Shown: positions 16,966 through 26,999, numbered from the stretch's first letter. The stretch: 64,000 bases of DNA from Nocardioides aurantiacus (GCF_003752505.1 NZ_RKHO01000001.1:3410001-3474000), one strand, 5' to 3'. The notes: generated by a model not told the origin, from the sequence alone. Made by a program: numbers and translations.

Positions 16966-19900
16966 CTACCGGGCGGCCACCGACCCGACGACGACGTCGC
17001 CGGACCCGACCAGCACGTTCTCCGACGTGCGCACCTCGACCGCGCCGAGCAGCTGCCGCCCGGCCGCGGGCGCCTGCAGCGCCGTCACCGTGCCCGGGAC
17101 GGTCCAGCTGGCCTTGGCCGGTCGGACCGCGTCGGTGTCGGTCACCGCGACCGCGCCGAGCGCGGGGTTGGTGAAGACGTCGACGTAGTCGTAGGTGGTC
17201 GACCCCGACGGCACGGAGTAGCCGTCGACCAGCACCACGTAGGTGCCGGCCGCCGGCTTGGCGATCGTCACCGACTCCTCGGAGTCACCGTCGGCCGACT
17301 GGCCGGCGACCTTGCAGCTGCCGGTGGTGCAGTCGTAGACCGTCAGGTCCAGGTCGGCCCCGGCGTCGGACGTGCCGCCGATGGTGGCGCGCAGGGAGGT
17401 GGTCCCCGCCGTCACCGGCACCTGGAACTGCGTGGACTCGCCGGCCCTGATGGTCTGCTCGCCACGCCTGGCGCTGCCCAGCGTGGTGCCGACCGCACGA
17501 CCGGTGAACTCACCGAAGGTGTTGGTGACGGTCCAGGTCCTCTCCACCGGGGTCCCGGCCGTGGCCGAGGGGATCTCGGTGGGGTCGGGTGCGACCTCGG
17601 CGCCCAGCACCGAGCCGGTGAGCGTGTACGGCGCGCTGGCGGCGTCCGAGGTCCGTCGGGCCTCGACCGTCACCTCCCAGACACCGGCCTGCGGGTCGGT
17701 CACCGTGCGGCTCGTGGGCGAGCCCGCGGCGCAGCCTGCCCCGGCGTCGGGGTTGTAGCAGGAGGTCGTGGAGTTGGCCTCCACGCCCACGCCGTACGGG
17801 TGGAACCGCAGGAACCGGATCTGACCGGCTCCGGCAGCGGTGCCGCCGCCCTCGAGGTCCACCTTGAAGGCCGGGGTGTCCTTCGGCACGTCGAAGAAGT
17901 ACGACGTGGTCTGGTTGCGACCGATCGAGCCGGACCTGGTCACGGTGTAGTCGTTGGCGGCCGTGAACTTCTCCGAGGCCACCACCGTGTTGAGGGTCTG
18001 CGCGTCGACGCCCGGGGTGGCGGCGTCGTCGAGGTTCAGCACCGCCGAGTGGGCGCCGGCCGACGTGGGGTTGACCCTGACGGCCACCGTGGTCGGCGTC
18101 GCGAGGCCGAGGGTGACCTTCGCCGGAGCGGTGAAGGTGCCGTCGTTGCCGACCCACTGCAGGTCGTAGGAGACGTTGCCGCCCCGGCCCGAGTAGCGGG
18201 TGAAGGTGTAGGTCCGGGTGTAGGAGTCACCCGCGGCCACGCCCTCGCGGTCGTTGATGCCCACGCCCTTGCCCGGGGTCGCCAGGAAGTCCGAGAGCGC
18301 CGTGTCCACGTCGACCGACGAGGTGATCTCGACGGTCCTGGGCTGCGCCTTGAGCACCTGCCAGGCCTTGACCGTGTCGATGAGGCCGTTGCCCTGCTCG
18401 TAGGCGCCGTAGCGGTCGAAGAAGCGTGCCGTCGAGGTCATCGCCTGGCGCAGCTGCGCCGGGGTGGCCGAGAGCTTGCTGTCCTTGGCCGCACCGAGGA
18501 GCAGCGCGGCCGCACCGGCCGCCTGCGGCGAGGCCATCGAGGTGCCGTTGAACATGGCGTACCCCGGCGGGCAGGTCTGCGCGATGCAGGCACCCTTCGG
18601 GTCCTGCCACTGCGGCACCGTGGAGATGGCCGACCCGGGGGCCACGACCTGCGGCTTGAAGCCACCGTCCTCGCGGGGGCCGCGGGAGGAGAAGCCGTGC
18701 AGGTTGTCGGCGAAGGCGGAGTCCGAGCCGTAGTTCGAGCGCCACGTGTCGTCGCTGATCGAGGACCCGACGCTGACCGTCTTGGTGGCCACCGAGGGGT
18801 CGCCGACGGTGTTCATGCCCGAGCCGCTGTTGCCGGCCGAGATGAAGATCTCGACGCCGTAGGTGTCGACGAGCCGGTCGTAGAGGACCGCGCGGGCGTT
18901 GTTGCCGTCGTTGAGCGCGGGCAGGCCGCCGATCGACATGTTGATGACGTCGACGTCGGCCTGGGCCAGCCAGGTCATGCCCTCGATCAGGGCGTGCGCG
19001 GTGCAGCCGTCGGTGAACAGGCACACCCGCACCGACTTGAGGTGGGCGCCGGGGGCGGCGCCGCTCATCTTGCCGTCGAACATCCTGTTCGCCGCGGTGA
19101 TGCCAGCGACGTGGGAGCCGTGGGCGCCCGAGACGATGCCGATGTTGACGTAGTCGCCCTCGACCTGGACGACGAAGGGCATCGTCTCCTTGACCGGGGT
19201 GGCGGGGTCGTCGGTGCCGAAGTGGCCGATGTCGTAGTCGTCGGCGTAGTCCGTCATCGCCTCCTCGTCGCGGAAGTCGGCGTCACGGTCGGTGTCGACG
19301 TAGATCTCGTCGGTCCTGGTGTCGCGCAGCACCGCGAAGTCGCCCGAGCTGCCGGCCGGGTTGCCGTCGCGGTCGAGGTCGTTGCCGACCTCGCCGCCCA
19401 GACGCGGGTCCCGCTCGTCGAGCACGTCGATCGTGTAGGCGCGGTTGCGCGGCGCCTTGTAGGTGGTGCCGTCGTAGATGAAGGTGCGGCCGCTGACGCT
19501 GTCGGACATGTCCAGCCAGGTCGGGTCGTCGTCGCCCACCGGGTCGGTGTAGGTCTTCCAGTCGAGGATCTTGCGGTCCCCGGTGGAGGTCTCCTGCAGC
19601 GAGGGGTGGTCGAGGTCGACGCCGCTGTCGACGATGCCGATGGTGGTGCCGCGGCCGTCCCACTTCTTCTTCGAGGCGGTGAGCTGGGCGGCGCCGGTCT
19701 CGCCGATCGGCATGTAGGGGTTGACCTTGGGCGTGCGCTTGCCGGGGGCGGCGTACGGCGTGGGGGTCTGGGTGCCCTCGGGGCGCGGGTCCTCGAGCGG
19801 GATCACCTGGTCGAGGTCGACGGCCTGGACGCCGCTGGCCCTGGCCGCGGCCTTGGCCTGCGAGGTCGGGACCGAGACGCGGAGGTAGCCCACCTCGGCC

Positions 19901-20175
19901 TCGCTCGCCTCGACGCGGCCACCGAGGGCCTCGAGACGATCGGCGACGGCACCGGTGCTGCCCTGCTTCGCCGCGACGAGCAGCGTGACCCGCTTCTCGC
20001 CCTGGGCGCGGGCCTCGCCGAGCAGCGCCCGGTCCTGCTTGTCGAGCCCGACGCCGGCGCCGGGCGGGTCGTCCGGTGGTGCGGCCGTGGCCGCGGTGGA
20101 GGTGAGGGCCAGGCCGGTGGTCGTCAGCGACGCCACCGCCAGTCCCACCAGGCCCCGAGAAAACCTGTGGTTCAC
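16966..20175 (-). CDS. Large secreted subtilisin-like serine protease (S8)
   Basis: A 1069-residue exported protease. A signal peptide ends near residue 32 (ATAAPPDD) and an I9-like propeptide follows to about residue 125. The catalytic triad is Asp183 in GIVDSGVDLDHP, His352 in GAHGSHVAG and Ser546 in NGTSMASPQAAG. About 165 residues separate Asp from His, far more than in classical subtilisins. That insert contains acidic stretches (NDLDRDGNPAG, DTDRDADFRDE) that look like calcium loops. The C-terminal half is beta-rich, with Ig-like and PPC-type domains, and probably binds substrate or surface. The ATG has a GAAGGGAA ribosome-binding site. A bulk extracellular protease role is likely. Confidence 0.9.
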   Translation of the reverse strand: MNHRFSRGLVGLAVASLTTTGLALTSTAATAAPPDDPPGAGVGLDKQDRALLGEARAQGEKRVTLLVAAKQGSTGAVADRLEALGGRVEASEAEVGYLRVSVPTSQAKAAARASGVQAVDLDQVIPLEDPRPEGTQTPTPYAAPGKRTPKVNPYMPIGETGAAQLTASKKKWDGRGTTIGIVDSGVDLDHPSLQETSTGDRKILDWKTYTDPVGDDDPTWLDMSDSVSGRTFIYDGTTYKAPRNRAYTIDVLDERDPRLGGEVGNDLDRDGNPAGSSGDFAVLRDTRTDEIYVDTDRDADFRDEEAMTDYADDYDIGHFGTDDPATPVKETMPFVVQVEGDYVNIGIVSGAHGSHVAGITAANRMFDGKMSGAAPGAHLKSVRVCLFTDGCTAHALIEGMTWLAQADVDVINMSIGGLPALNDGNNARAVLYDRLVDTYGVEIFISAGNSGSGMNTVGDPSVATKTVSVGSSISDDTWRSNYGSDSAFADNLHGFSSRGPREDGGFKPQVVAPGSAISTVPQWQDPKGACIAQTCPPGYAMFNGTSMASPQAAGAAALLLGAAKDSKLSATPAQLRQAMTSTARFFDRYGAYEQGNGLIDTVKAWQVLKAQPRTVEITSSVDVDTALSDFLATPGKGVGINDREGVAAGDSYTRTYTFTRYSGRGGNVSYDLQWVGNDGTFTAPAKVTLGLATPTTVAVRVNPTSAGAHSAVLNLDDAATPGVDAQTLNTVVASEKFTAANDYTVTRSGSIGRNQTTSYFFDVPKDTPAFKVDLEGGGTAAGAGQIRFLRFHPYGVGVEANSTTSCYNPDAGAGCAAGSPTSRTVTDPQAGVWEVTVEARRTSDAASAPYTLTGSVLGAEVAPDPTEIPSATAGTPVERTWTVTNTFGEFTGRAVGTTLGSARRGEQTIRAGESTQFQVPVTAGTTSLRATIGGTSDAGADLDLTVYDCTTGSCKVAGQSADGDSEESVTIAKPAAGTYVVLVDGYSVPSGSTTYDYVDVFTNPALGAVAVTDTDAVRPAKASWTVPGTVTALQAPAAGRQLLGAVEVRTSENVLVGSGDVVVGSVAAR

Positions 20176-20214
20176 GATGCTTCCCTTCGAGCGGACCGCG
20201 CGCGAGCACGCGGC

Positions 20215-20285
20215 CGGGCGTCGCCCGAGTGCGACGCCCGGACCAGCGAACCCCCGGCCCCGCGAGGCGGGGAAGGGGGTCCGGG
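20215..20285 (-). terminator. Double hairpin after CorC-type operon
   Basis: A 10-bp perfect stem (20215-20224 with 20231-20240) sits next to a compound hairpin: 20258-20263 with 20267-20272, 20251-20255 with 20275-20279, and outer 20237-20243 with 20279-20285. It lies between the stop of the hemolysin-like gene (20308) and the subtilase start. Confidence 0.6.
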
Positions 20286-20307
20286 CGATCGTTACGTGAG
20301 GGAGACC

Positions 20308-21315
20308 TCAGGCTGCGCGGTCGACCGGGAACAGCCGCTGCACGATGTCGGTGAGCGTCACCACGCCCACCGGCACCCCGTCGTCCTCGACCACGGCGAG
20401 GTGCGCACGGGTGTCGCGCATCGTGGTCAACGACTCGTGGAGCGGGCGGGCGGCGTCGAGGTGGAGCACCGCGCGCATCACCTCGCGGGCCGGCCGGTCG
20501 TCGGGCTCGAGCATCGTGTCGCGCACGTGCACGACGCCCACGACGTGGGCGCCGGCGCGCACCAGCACCCTGAGGTGCCCCGAGGCCACGGTCGCCGCCC
20601 GCACCGCGGCGACGTCCTGGTCGTCGGTGACGGCGGTGGCCCGGTCGCCCGGGCGCACCAGGTCGCCCACCGTCAGCGTCTCCAGCTCCAGCGCCGAGGT
20701 CAGCTGCGCCGACCGGGCGGCGTCCAGCGTGCCGGCCCCGGCCGAGTGCTCGACGAGCTGGCGCAGGTCCTCGGCGCTCTGCCCGCTGTGGGGGCTGTCC
20801 TGCGGCTCGACGCCGACCCGGCGCAGGCACCAGTTGGCGGCCTCGTTGAGCGCCACCAGCAGCGGCCGGGTGAGGAACATGAAGCCCCGCATCGGCAGGG
20901 CCAGCGCGGTGGCGGCGGCCTCGGGATGGGCGATCGCCCACGACTTGGGCGCCATCTCCCCGACCACGAGGTGCAGGAAGGTGACGATCAGCAGCGCCAG
21001 CACGAAGCCGAGCGTGCCGGCGACCCAGCCGGGCAGCCCCCAGGACTCGAAGACGGGCGTCAGCGTGTAGTCCAGCGCGGGCTTGGTGACCGCTCCGAGG
21101 CCCAGGGCCGCGGCGGTGATGCCGAGCTGGCAGCCGGCGAGGAGCACCGTCAGCTCGTCGAAGCTGCGCAGCGCGGCGCGGGCCGAGCGGCTGTCCGCGG
21201 CCTGGTCCTGCAGCCGGTGGCGCTTGACCGCGAGCAGCGCGAACTCGGCGGCCACGAAGAGCGCGCTCAGCACGATCAGCACGACCGTGACGGCGACGAC
21301 GACGATCGGGGTCAT
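20308..21315 (-). CDS. CNNM/CBS membrane protein (CorC/HlyC family), second copy
   Basis: A 335-residue protein with an N-terminal CNNM (DUF21) membrane domain: hydrophobic segments starting [20 protein letters not shown], then AAEFALLAVKRHR, VGEMAPKSWAIAHP. A cytoplasmic CBS pair follows (residues about 210-330). It lacks the C-terminal CorC/HlyC domain seen in its partner. Such proteins are linked to magnesium or cobalt transport or resistance; the hemolysin name is historical. Its ATG overlaps the stop of the upstream paralogue, so the two are coupled and may form a heteromer. Confidence 0.88.
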   Translation of the reverse strand: MTPIVVVAVTVVLIVLSALFVAAEFALLAVKRHRLQDQAADSRSARAALRSFDELTVLLAGCQLGITAAALGLGAVTKPALDYTLTPVFESWGLPGWVAGTLGFVLALLIVTFLHLVVGEMAPKSWAIAHPEAAATALALPMRGFMFLTRPLLVALNEAANWCLRRVGVEPQDSPHSGQSAEDLRQLVEHSAGAGTLDAARSAQLTSALELETLTVGDLVRPGDRATAVTDDQDVAAVRAATVASGHLRVLVRAGAHVVGVVHVRDTMLEPDDRPAREVMRAVLHLDAARPLHESLTTMRDTRAHLAVVEDDGVPVGVVTLTDIVQRLFPVDRAA

Positions 21316-22754
21316 CGGTGGTCCTCCTGCTCGACGGGGCGGCTCGCCTGCTGCTGGGCGTCCTGCTCCTCGGTGCCAGTGGCTTTGCCGGTGCCGGTGC
21401 CGGGGTCGGCCCGCACCTCCAGCGTCAGGCGTACGACGGAGGGCACGTGGCGCTCGACCTCGAGGACCTCCAGCCGCACCTGCTCCACGGGGGGTTCCTC
21501 GTCGTCGAGGACCGCCGCCGGGTCGGGCGGCAGCTCGACGGTGACGGTGGTCCCGACCTCGGGCAGGGCGCCGTGCGCCTCGATCAGCAGGCCGCCGACG
21601 GTCTCGGCCTCGCTGTCGGCGAGCTCGCGGTCGAGCAGCCGCTCCACCTCGTCGACGTGGAGGTCGCCGGGCACCGTCCAGCTGCCGGGCTCGCCCTCCT
21701 CGGCGGCGGGCGGGGGTGCGGGGTCGTGCTCGTCCTCGATCTCGCCGACGATCTCCTCGGCGAGGTCCTCGCCGGTGACGACGCCCGCGAAGCCGCCGTA
21801 CTCGTCGAGCACGCACAGCAGCTGGGCCCGCTCCTCGGCCATGGTGCGCAGCGCGTCGGGCAGCCGCATCAGCGTCGGCACCCGCACGGCGCCGCGCATC
21901 AGGGTCGCCGCGGTGCCGCCCGCGCCACGACCGGCGCCGAGCACGTCCTGCAGGTGCACCACCCCGACGACCTCGTCGTGCTCGTCGAGCACGGGGTAGC
22001 GCGAGTGGCCGCTGCTCATCAGGCCCCACAGGACCTCGGCACCGTCCTCGGGGCGGACCACGTCGACGCGGGCGCGGGGCACCATGGCGTGCTCGACGTC
22101 GTCGTCGGGGAAGTCCAGGACCCGGTCGAGCAGCACCGACAGCTCGGCCGGAAGGTCGCCGCTCTCGCGCGAGTCAGCCACGATGTGCTCGAGGTCGCGC
22201 GGGGTGGCGGCGTGCTCGACGTCGTGGACCGGCTCCATGCCGGCCAGCCGCAGCAACCGGTTGGAGGCCTTGTCGAAGAACGTGATCAGCCAGCCGAAGA
22301 GCCGCAGGTAGAGCGTCGTCGAGGTCGCCAGCCCGACCGCGAGGGCCTCGGGACGGGCGATGGCGAGGTTCTTGGGGAACAGCTCGCCGAAGATCATCTG
22401 CACGAACGTCGACAGCAGCAGCGCCAGCACCGTGCCGACGCCGACGCCCACGGCGGTCGGGACGCCGATGCCGCCGAGCGCCTCGCCCAGCGACTCGCCG
22501 ATCAGCGGCTCGGCGACGTAGCCGACGAGCAGCGCGGTGACGGTGATGCCGAGCTGGGCGCCCGAGAGCATGAAGGAGGTGCGCCGGGTGACGGCCAGGG
22601 CGCGCTCGGCGGCCGCGTCACCGGCCTGGGCGCGCGCCTTGAGCCGGGAGCGGTCCACCGACATGTAGGCGAACTCCTGGGCCACGAACCATCCCGTCGC
22701 GGCGGTGATCGCCAGCACGACGAGGACGCCGAGGAGGAGCGAGAGGACCCACAT
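21312..22754 (-). CDS. CNNM/CBS/CorC membrane protein, first copy
   Basis: A 480-residue paralogue with the full architecture: a CNNM membrane domain (residues 1-200, including [16 protein letters not shown]), a CBS pair (about 215-340, including [15 protein letters not shown]) and a C-terminal CorC/HlyC domain starting near [11 protein letters not shown]. The tail is polar and rich in Gln/Glu. The likely role is divalent-cation efflux or its regulation at the inner membrane. A GAGGTGG ribosome-binding site precedes the ATG. It forms a two-gene operon with the 20308 gene and is divergent from selO across a 199-base gap. Confidence 0.9.
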   Translation of the reverse strand: MWVLSLLLGVLVVLAITAATGWFVAQEFAYMSVDRSRLKARAQAGDAAAERALAVTRRTSFMLSGAQLGITVTALLVGYVAEPLIGESLGEALGGIGVPTAVGVGVGTVLALLLSTFVQMIFGELFPKNLAIARPEALAVGLATSTTLYLRLFGWLITFFDKASNRLLRLAGMEPVHDVEHAATPRDLEHIVADSRESGDLPAELSVLLDRVLDFPDDDVEHAMVPRARVDVVRPEDGAEVLWGLMSSGHSRYPVLDEHDEVVGVVHLQDVLGAGRGAGGTAATLMRGAVRVPTLMRLPDALRTMAEERAQLLCVLDEYGGFAGVVTGEDLAEEIVGEIEDEHDPAPPPAAEEGEPGSWTVPGDLHVDEVERLLDRELADSEAETVGGLLIEAHGALPEVGTTVTVELPPDPAAVLDDEEPPVEQVRLEVLEVERHVPSVVRLTLEVRADPGTGTGKATGTEEQDAQQQASRPVEQEDHR

Positions 22755-22953
22755 CAGCGCACCACCTCGCGGCGGACGGGTCCTTCAGGGGCACGGGGGT
22801 GGGGACTGTCGGTCTCCATCGGGTGCGGCGGTTCTCCTTCTGCGCGCGGGCGTGGTGCCCGGGTGGTCGACCAGTGTGACGGCCCCACCTGAACGCTGCC
22901 TGAGCGATCACGGGACCCGGGGGCGTCGGCGGGACCGACGTACGCTCGGAGGC

Positions 22954-24426
22954 ATGAGCGTCGTCCCCGCCGCCCCGACCAGCACCCTCCGGCTCGACGA
23001 CTGGTTCGCCCGCGAGCTGCCCGAGCTGGCGCTGACCTGGAAGGCGCTCACCGCCCCTGACCCCCGCCTGCTGGTGCTCAACGAGCCCCTCGCCGAGGAG
23101 CTCGGCCTCGACCCCGCACAGCTGCGCACCCCCGAGGGGGTCGGCCTGCTGCTCGGCACCGACGTGCCCGCCGACGCGCACCCGGTGGCGCAGGCCTACG
23201 CCGGCCACCAGTTCGGCGGCTACAGCCCGCGCCTCGGCGACGGGCGGGCCCTGCTGCTCGGCGAGCTGACCGACCGCGAGGGTCGCACCCGCGACCTGCA
23301 CCTCAAGGGCTCGGGCCGCACCCCGTTCTCCCGCGGCGGCGACGGGCTCGCGGCCGTCGGCCCGATGCTGCGGGAGTACGTCGTCAGCGAGGCGATGCAC
23401 GCCCTCGGCATCCCCACCACCCGCTCCCTGGCCGTCGTCGCGACCGGCGGCGCCGTGCAGCGCGAGACCGTGCTGCCCGGCGCCGTGCTGACCCGGGTGG
23501 CCAGCAGCCATCTGCGGGTGGGCAGCTTCCAGTACGCCCGCGCCACCGACGACCTCGACCTGCTCCGCCGGCTGGCCGACCACGCCATCGCCCGGCACCA
23601 CCCCGCCGCGGCGGACGCGGCGCAGCCCTACCTCGCCCTGTTCGACGCCGTCGTCGAGGCGCAGGCCTCCCTGGTCGCGCAGTGGATGCTCGTCGGCTTC
23701 GTGCACGGGGTGATGAACACCGACAACGTCACGATCTCCGGCGAGACCATCGACTACGGCCCGTGCGCGTTCATGGACGCCTACGACCCCGCCACGGTCT
23801 ACAGCTCCATCGACTCGGGCGGCCGCTACGCCTACGGCAACCAGCCGGTGCTCACGCAGTGGAACCTCGCCCGGTTCGCCGAGTCGCTGCTGCCGCTGCT
23901 CCACGACGACCAGGAGCAGGGCGTCGCGCTGGCCGTCGCGTCGCTGGAGCGGTTCACCCCGGCGTACGCCGCTGCCCGCGCCGCCGGTCTGCGCCGCAAG
24001 CTCGGCCTGCCCGAGGGACTGGCCGACGACCTCGTCACCGGCCTCGGCGACGAGCTGCTCGTGCTGTTCCACGCGGGCCGGGTCGACCACACCTCGGGCT
24101 GGCGGCTGCTTTCGGCCGCCGCCCGCGGCGACGCCGAGCCGCTGCGCGGGCTGGTGCTCGACCTCCCCGCCCTCGACGCGTGGCTGGAGCGCTGGCGGGC
24201 GCTGGGTCCCGACGCCGAGGTCATGGACCGCACCAACCCGGTCGTTGTCCCCCGCAACCACCTCGTCGAGGAGGCGCTGGAGGCGGCCACCGCCGGTGAC
24301 CTGGACCCGCTGGCCGACCTGCTCGCCGCGGTCACCGCGCCGTACGACGCCCTCCCCGGCCGGGAGCGCTACGCCGAGCCGGCCCCCGTCGACTTCGGCG
24401 ACTACCAGACCTTCTGCGGCACCTGA
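22954..24426 (+). CDS. selO: Protein adenylyltransferase SelO
   Basis: A 490-residue pseudokinase of the SelO/YdiU family, which AMPylates proteins in the redox-stress response. The family core is visible: [38 protein letters not shown], the [20 protein letters not shown] catalytic/metal segment and the start of the FMDAYDP motif. The chain ends YQTFCGT, putting a cysteine at the antepenultimate position where animal SelO has selenocysteine. TACGCT (22941-22946) ends seven bases before the ATG, so it is likely leaderless. It is convergent with tRNA-Thr across a long inverted repeat. Confidence 0.95.
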   Translation: MSVVPAAPTSTLRLDDWFARELPELALTWKALTAPDPRLLVLNEPLAEELGLDPAQLRTPEGVGLLLGTDVPADAHPVAQAYAGHQFGGYSPRLGDGRALLLGELTDREGRTRDLHLKGSGRTPFSRGGDGLAAVGPMLREYVVSEAMHALGIPTTRSLAVVATGGAVQRETVLPGAVLTRVASSHLRVGSFQYARATDDLDLLRRLADHAIARHHPAAADAAQPYLALFDAVVEAQASLVAQWMLVGFVHGVMNTDNVTISGETIDYGPCAFMDAYDPATVYSSIDSGGRYAYGNQPVLTQWNLARFAESLLPLLHDDQEQGVALAVASLERFTPAYAAARAAGLRRKLGLPEGLADDLVTGLGDELLVLFHAGRVDHTSGWRLLSAAARGDAEPLRGLVLDLPALDAWLERWRALGPDAEVMDRTNPVVVPRNHLVEEALEAATAGDLDPLADLLAAVTAPYDALPGRERYAEPAPVDFGDYQTFCGT

Positions 24427-24450
24427 GCCCCGGCGCGCGAGGCCTCCGGC

Positions 24451-24549
24451 GGTCCCGTTTTCCCGGTGATGAACCCAGACTGCCTCTTCACACACGACGC
24501 GCGGTGTGCAGAGAGGCGGTTTCCCTTCATCACCTGGGAAACCGGTCCC
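24451..24549. repeat. About 100-base imperfect inverted repeat
   Basis: The arms pair over nearly their full length: the GGTGATGAA region (24465-24473) with TTCATCACC (24526-24534), flanked by TTTCCC/GGGAAA pairing. An inner stem pairs ACTGCCTCT with a GAGGCGGT segment and CACAC with GTGTG. It sits between convergent selO and tRNA-Thr. It could be a bidirectional terminator, a structured RNA or a MITE-like remnant. Confidence 0.55.
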
Positions 24550-24574
24550 CATAGCGAGCGAGCCTGGGCACCCG

Positions 24575-24647
24575 AGCCGGTGACAGGAGTCGAACCCGCG
24601 ACATCCTCATTACAAGTGAGGCGCTCTACCTACTGAGCTACACCGGC
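24575..24647 (-). tRNA. tRNA-Thr (anticodon TGT)
   Basis: A 73-base cloverleaf without encoded CCA. The acceptor stem GCCGGTG/CACCGGC is perfect, the D arm is GCTC-loop-GAGC, the anticodon stem is CCTCA/TGAGG with loop CTTGTAA, and the T arm has loop TTCGACT. Anticodon TGT reads ACA and probably other ACN threonine codons through modification of U34. It is transcribed leftward, toward the inverted repeat at 24451-24549. No integrase or duplicated 3' end suggests use as an attachment site. Confidence 0.97.
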
Positions 24648-24702
24648 GCGCGGGCCGGGGTACGACGCCGCGGACGCCATCGTAGGGGGCGGGCGGCGCC
24701 GG

Positions 24703-25440
24703 TCAGGCGGGCCGTTCGCGCACCAGCACCGCGACCTTGTCGATCCGGTGCTCGGGGTTGCCGAACTCGTCGGACCAGTAGTTGCCCTCGGCGTGGTCCT
24801 CCGGCGTCGCGCAGGTCGACAGCGTCAGCATCGCCTCGGTGGGTCGTACGCCGGGGCGCCCCGGCACCGGCGCCGCCTGGGCCCGCAGCGAGGCGGGCGA
24901 GCGGAACGAGGTCTCGCGCGTGGCGGTGACGCGGTAGACGAGCACCCGGTCCCCCGAGCGCACCTGGACGCGGGCACCCTCGGCGAGGGCGGGCAGCTGC
25001 GCCAGCGGGGCGCCGTGGGAGGTGCGGTGGCCGGTGACGATGAAGTTGCCGACCTCGCCGGGCCCCACTCCGCCGCCGGGACCGCGCGGCGAGGCCATCA
25101 CCCCCGTGTCCTGGATCGCGGTGCCCGGGGCGTCGTCGGGCCGGCCGCGGTAGCGCTGCACCGGCACGTCGCGCAGGCCCAGCGCCGCGATGCTGACGTA
25201 GGACGTCCGCGGCTCCGGTGCAGGCGTCTCCGGCGTCGGCGAGGGGTACGGACGCGCCCGCGTCACCCACGGCGGCGGCCGCGGGTCGGTGACCGCACCA
25301 CCGGTGTCGTCGGTGGTGACGGTGCGGGTCGGCTCGCTGGGCTCGGGCGCCTCGACGGCTCCGGGCGGCGGGTCGGTCGTGCACGCGGCGAGCAGGACCG
25401 AGCCGATGCCGGTCACCAGGAGCGCGCGAGTCCTGCCCAC
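24703..25440 (-). CDS. Class E-like sortase, lipoprotein-type N-terminus
   Basis: A 245-residue transpeptidase-fold protein. The N-terminus has a lipobox (VLLAACTTD, Cys about 20), and a Pro/Thr-rich linker of about 60 residues leads to the catalytic domain. The sortase histidine is in VTGHRTSHGAPL, the nucleophile in TLSTCATP, and a likely catalytic Arg lies near the C-terminus in PEHRIDKVAV. Class E enzymes of actinobacteria anchor proteins carrying LAXTG-type signals. No LPXTG-type substrate or pilin is encoded next to it. TACCGT on the minus strand ends six bases before the GTG, consistent with a leaderless mRNA. Confidence 0.85.
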   Translation of the reverse strand: MGRTRALLVTGIGSVLLAACTTDPPPGAVEAPEPSEPTRTVTTDDTGGAVTDPRPPPWVTRARPYPSPTPETPAPEPRTSYVSIAALGLRDVPVQRYRGRPDDAPGTAIQDTGVMASPRGPGGGVGPGEVGNFIVTGHRTSHGAPLAQLPALAEGARVQVRSGDRVLVYRVTATRETSFRSPASLRAQAAPVPGRPGVRPTEAMLTLSTCATPEDHAEGNYWSDEFGNPEHRIDKVAVLVRERPA

Positions 25441-25470
25441 GCCTCCACGGTAGGCCGCGCCCCCAGCCGG

Positions 25471-26997
25471 TCACCCCAGGTCGAGCTCGACGTACTCCTC
25501 GACCTGCATCCGTCCGTCGGTGCGCACCCCCACCGGCTGGATCCCGACGGGGCGTCCGTCGCGGTAGGTGACGAGCGTGAACTGGGCGTCGCGGCGCAGC
25601 TTGCTCCCGATGGCCAGGGCGTACGCCGCCCCGCCGGTCGTGCCGTTGGTGTAGCTGTAGCCGACGCGGCCGTTCTCCCCCACCACCCGGTCGGGCCCGA
25701 CCTGCACGTGCAGGTGCCCGGCCAGCACCAGGTCGGTGCAGCCGCGGGCCAGCGCGGTGCGTCCCAGGTTGGCGTCGTGGACGAGCAGCGTGGCGATCCG
25801 CTGGTCGTCCTCGTCGAGCGCGCAGACGTCGTCGGCGATGGTCTCCTCGACCTCGCGGAAGCTCAGGTCGGTCTCGTCGCGCCAGCTGCCGAGCCCGCTG
25901 GAGCGCGGGTCGTCGACGCCGGTGATCCGGACGTCGCCGAACTCCTCGACCGGATCGCCCTCCAGCCGCGTCCAGCCGAGGTCGGCGAGGTAGCGGCCCA
26001 CGAAGCTGCCGTTGTCGTGGTTGCCGGCGATGGCGACCCGGGCGTCGTACCCCTCGAAGGCGGCGTCGAGGGAGTCGAGGCTGAACGCCTCCCAGGTCTG
26101 CCCGGTCGAGGTGTCGTCGCCCGCGTCGAGCACGACCGTGGCGCCGGCGGCGTCGCCGACCGCGCGCACCACCTGGTCCATGCCGATGTTGTCGTGGCGG
26201 TCGCTGACCAGCACCGCGACGGTCTCGTCCTCGGCCGGGGTCCGCAGCTGGTCGGCCACCTCCGGCACGCGGTCGACGAGGTCGTCGTAGAACACCGTGC
26301 TCTTGTCGTAGGTGTCGAGCGCGCTGGCCAGCAGCCGACGCGTGCCGCTCGTGAACAGCCCGCCCTGCACCTGCCAGTCGGAGAGCTCCGGCGGCACCGG
26401 GACGTCGGGGTACGCCGCCTGCAGCGGCAGCCAGGTCGGGTCCTGGACCCGGTCGGGCTCCCGCTCCCCCGGGCGTACGACGGCCAGCACCCCGCCGACG
26501 AGGACCGCGAGCGCGACCGCGCCGGCCAGCACCCCGCGCCGCGTCCGGGCGCCCTCGCGGACCCCTCGGACGAGCTCGCCCCGACGAGCCGGCCCGACCA
26601 GCCACCACAGCAGCGGCAGCACCAGCCCGGCCACCGCCCCGGTCACCACGGCCCGCCACGCCAGCTGCGTCAGCACCTCCATGACCCGGCGCTGCTCGGC
26701 CTCCGGGCGGGCGGCGATCGCGGCGTACCGCTGCGCCAGCTCGGTCGTGGTCGAGGCCGTCGTCTTGCCGACCTCGACGTCGACCCCGACGGTGCCGGCC
26801 GCCGGGAACCGCAGGTCGGGCAGGTAGGGCCCGAGGTCGAGGTGCACCCGGCCGTCCAGGGTGGGCCGCACCTGCGCGTCGTGGCTGGCCACCACGGTCT
26901 CGACCGAGCCGTGGGTGAAGGTCCAGAGCGCGACCGGGGCCGCCACCACCGCCCAGGCCAGGAGCGCGAGCAGCGCCCCGGCCAGCCTGCGCGCCAC
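25471..26997 (-). CDS. Membrane-anchored metallophosphoesterase
   Basis: A 508-residue protein. The N-terminal third holds three hydrophobic segments (near residues 5-25, 115-140 and 160-180) separated by an extracytoplasmic stretch. The C-terminal domain is a calcineurin-like phosphoesterase with its metal motifs in order: VSDRHDN, VLDAGDD, AIAGNHDNGS, LLVHDAN and LAGHLHVQ. The first motif reads SDRHDN rather than the usual DxH, a variation seen in membrane-associated members. The domain probably faces outside, acting on a phosphorylated envelope component. The GTG at 26997 lies 3 bases before the rlmB stop, so it may be an operon tail. Confidence 0.82.
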   Translation of the reverse strand: MARRLAGALLALLAWAVVAAPVALWTFTHGSVETVVASHDAQVRPTLDGRVHLDLGPYLPDLRFPAAGTVGVDVEVGKTTASTTTELAQRYAAIAARPEAEQRRVMEVLTQLAWRAVVTGAVAGLVLPLLWWLVGPARRGELVRGVREGARTRRGVLAGAVALAVLVGGVLAVVRPGEREPDRVQDPTWLPLQAAYPDVPVPPELSDWQVQGGLFTSGTRRLLASALDTYDKSTVFYDDLVDRVPEVADQLRTPAEDETVAVLVSDRHDNIGMDQVVRAVGDAAGATVVLDAGDDTSTGQTWEAFSLDSLDAAFEGYDARVAIAGNHDNGSFVGRYLADLGWTRLEGDPVEEFGDVRITGVDDPRSSGLGSWRDETDLSFREVEETIADDVCALDEDDQRIATLLVHDANLGRTALARGCTDLVLAGHLHVQVGPDRVVGENGRVGYSYTNGTTGGAAYALAIGSKLRRDAQFTLVTYRDGRPVGIQPVGVRTDGRMQVEEYVELDLG

Positions 26998-26999
26998 CG

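Noticed and set aside
16936-21999. A 1687-codon plus-strand open frame across the subtilase and CorC-type genes
   Set aside because: The translation is Arg/Gly/Val-rich with no motif, while three clear genes lie on the opposite strand.
20308-22029. Extension of the second CorC-type gene upstream to 22029
   Set aside because: The extra N-terminus is Arg/Ala low-complexity read through the paralogue in another frame. The ATG at 21315 gives the family start and a four-base overlap.
24575-24647. tRNA-Thr as an integration site
   Set aside because: No integrase gene, no repeated tRNA 3' end and no composition shift nearby.
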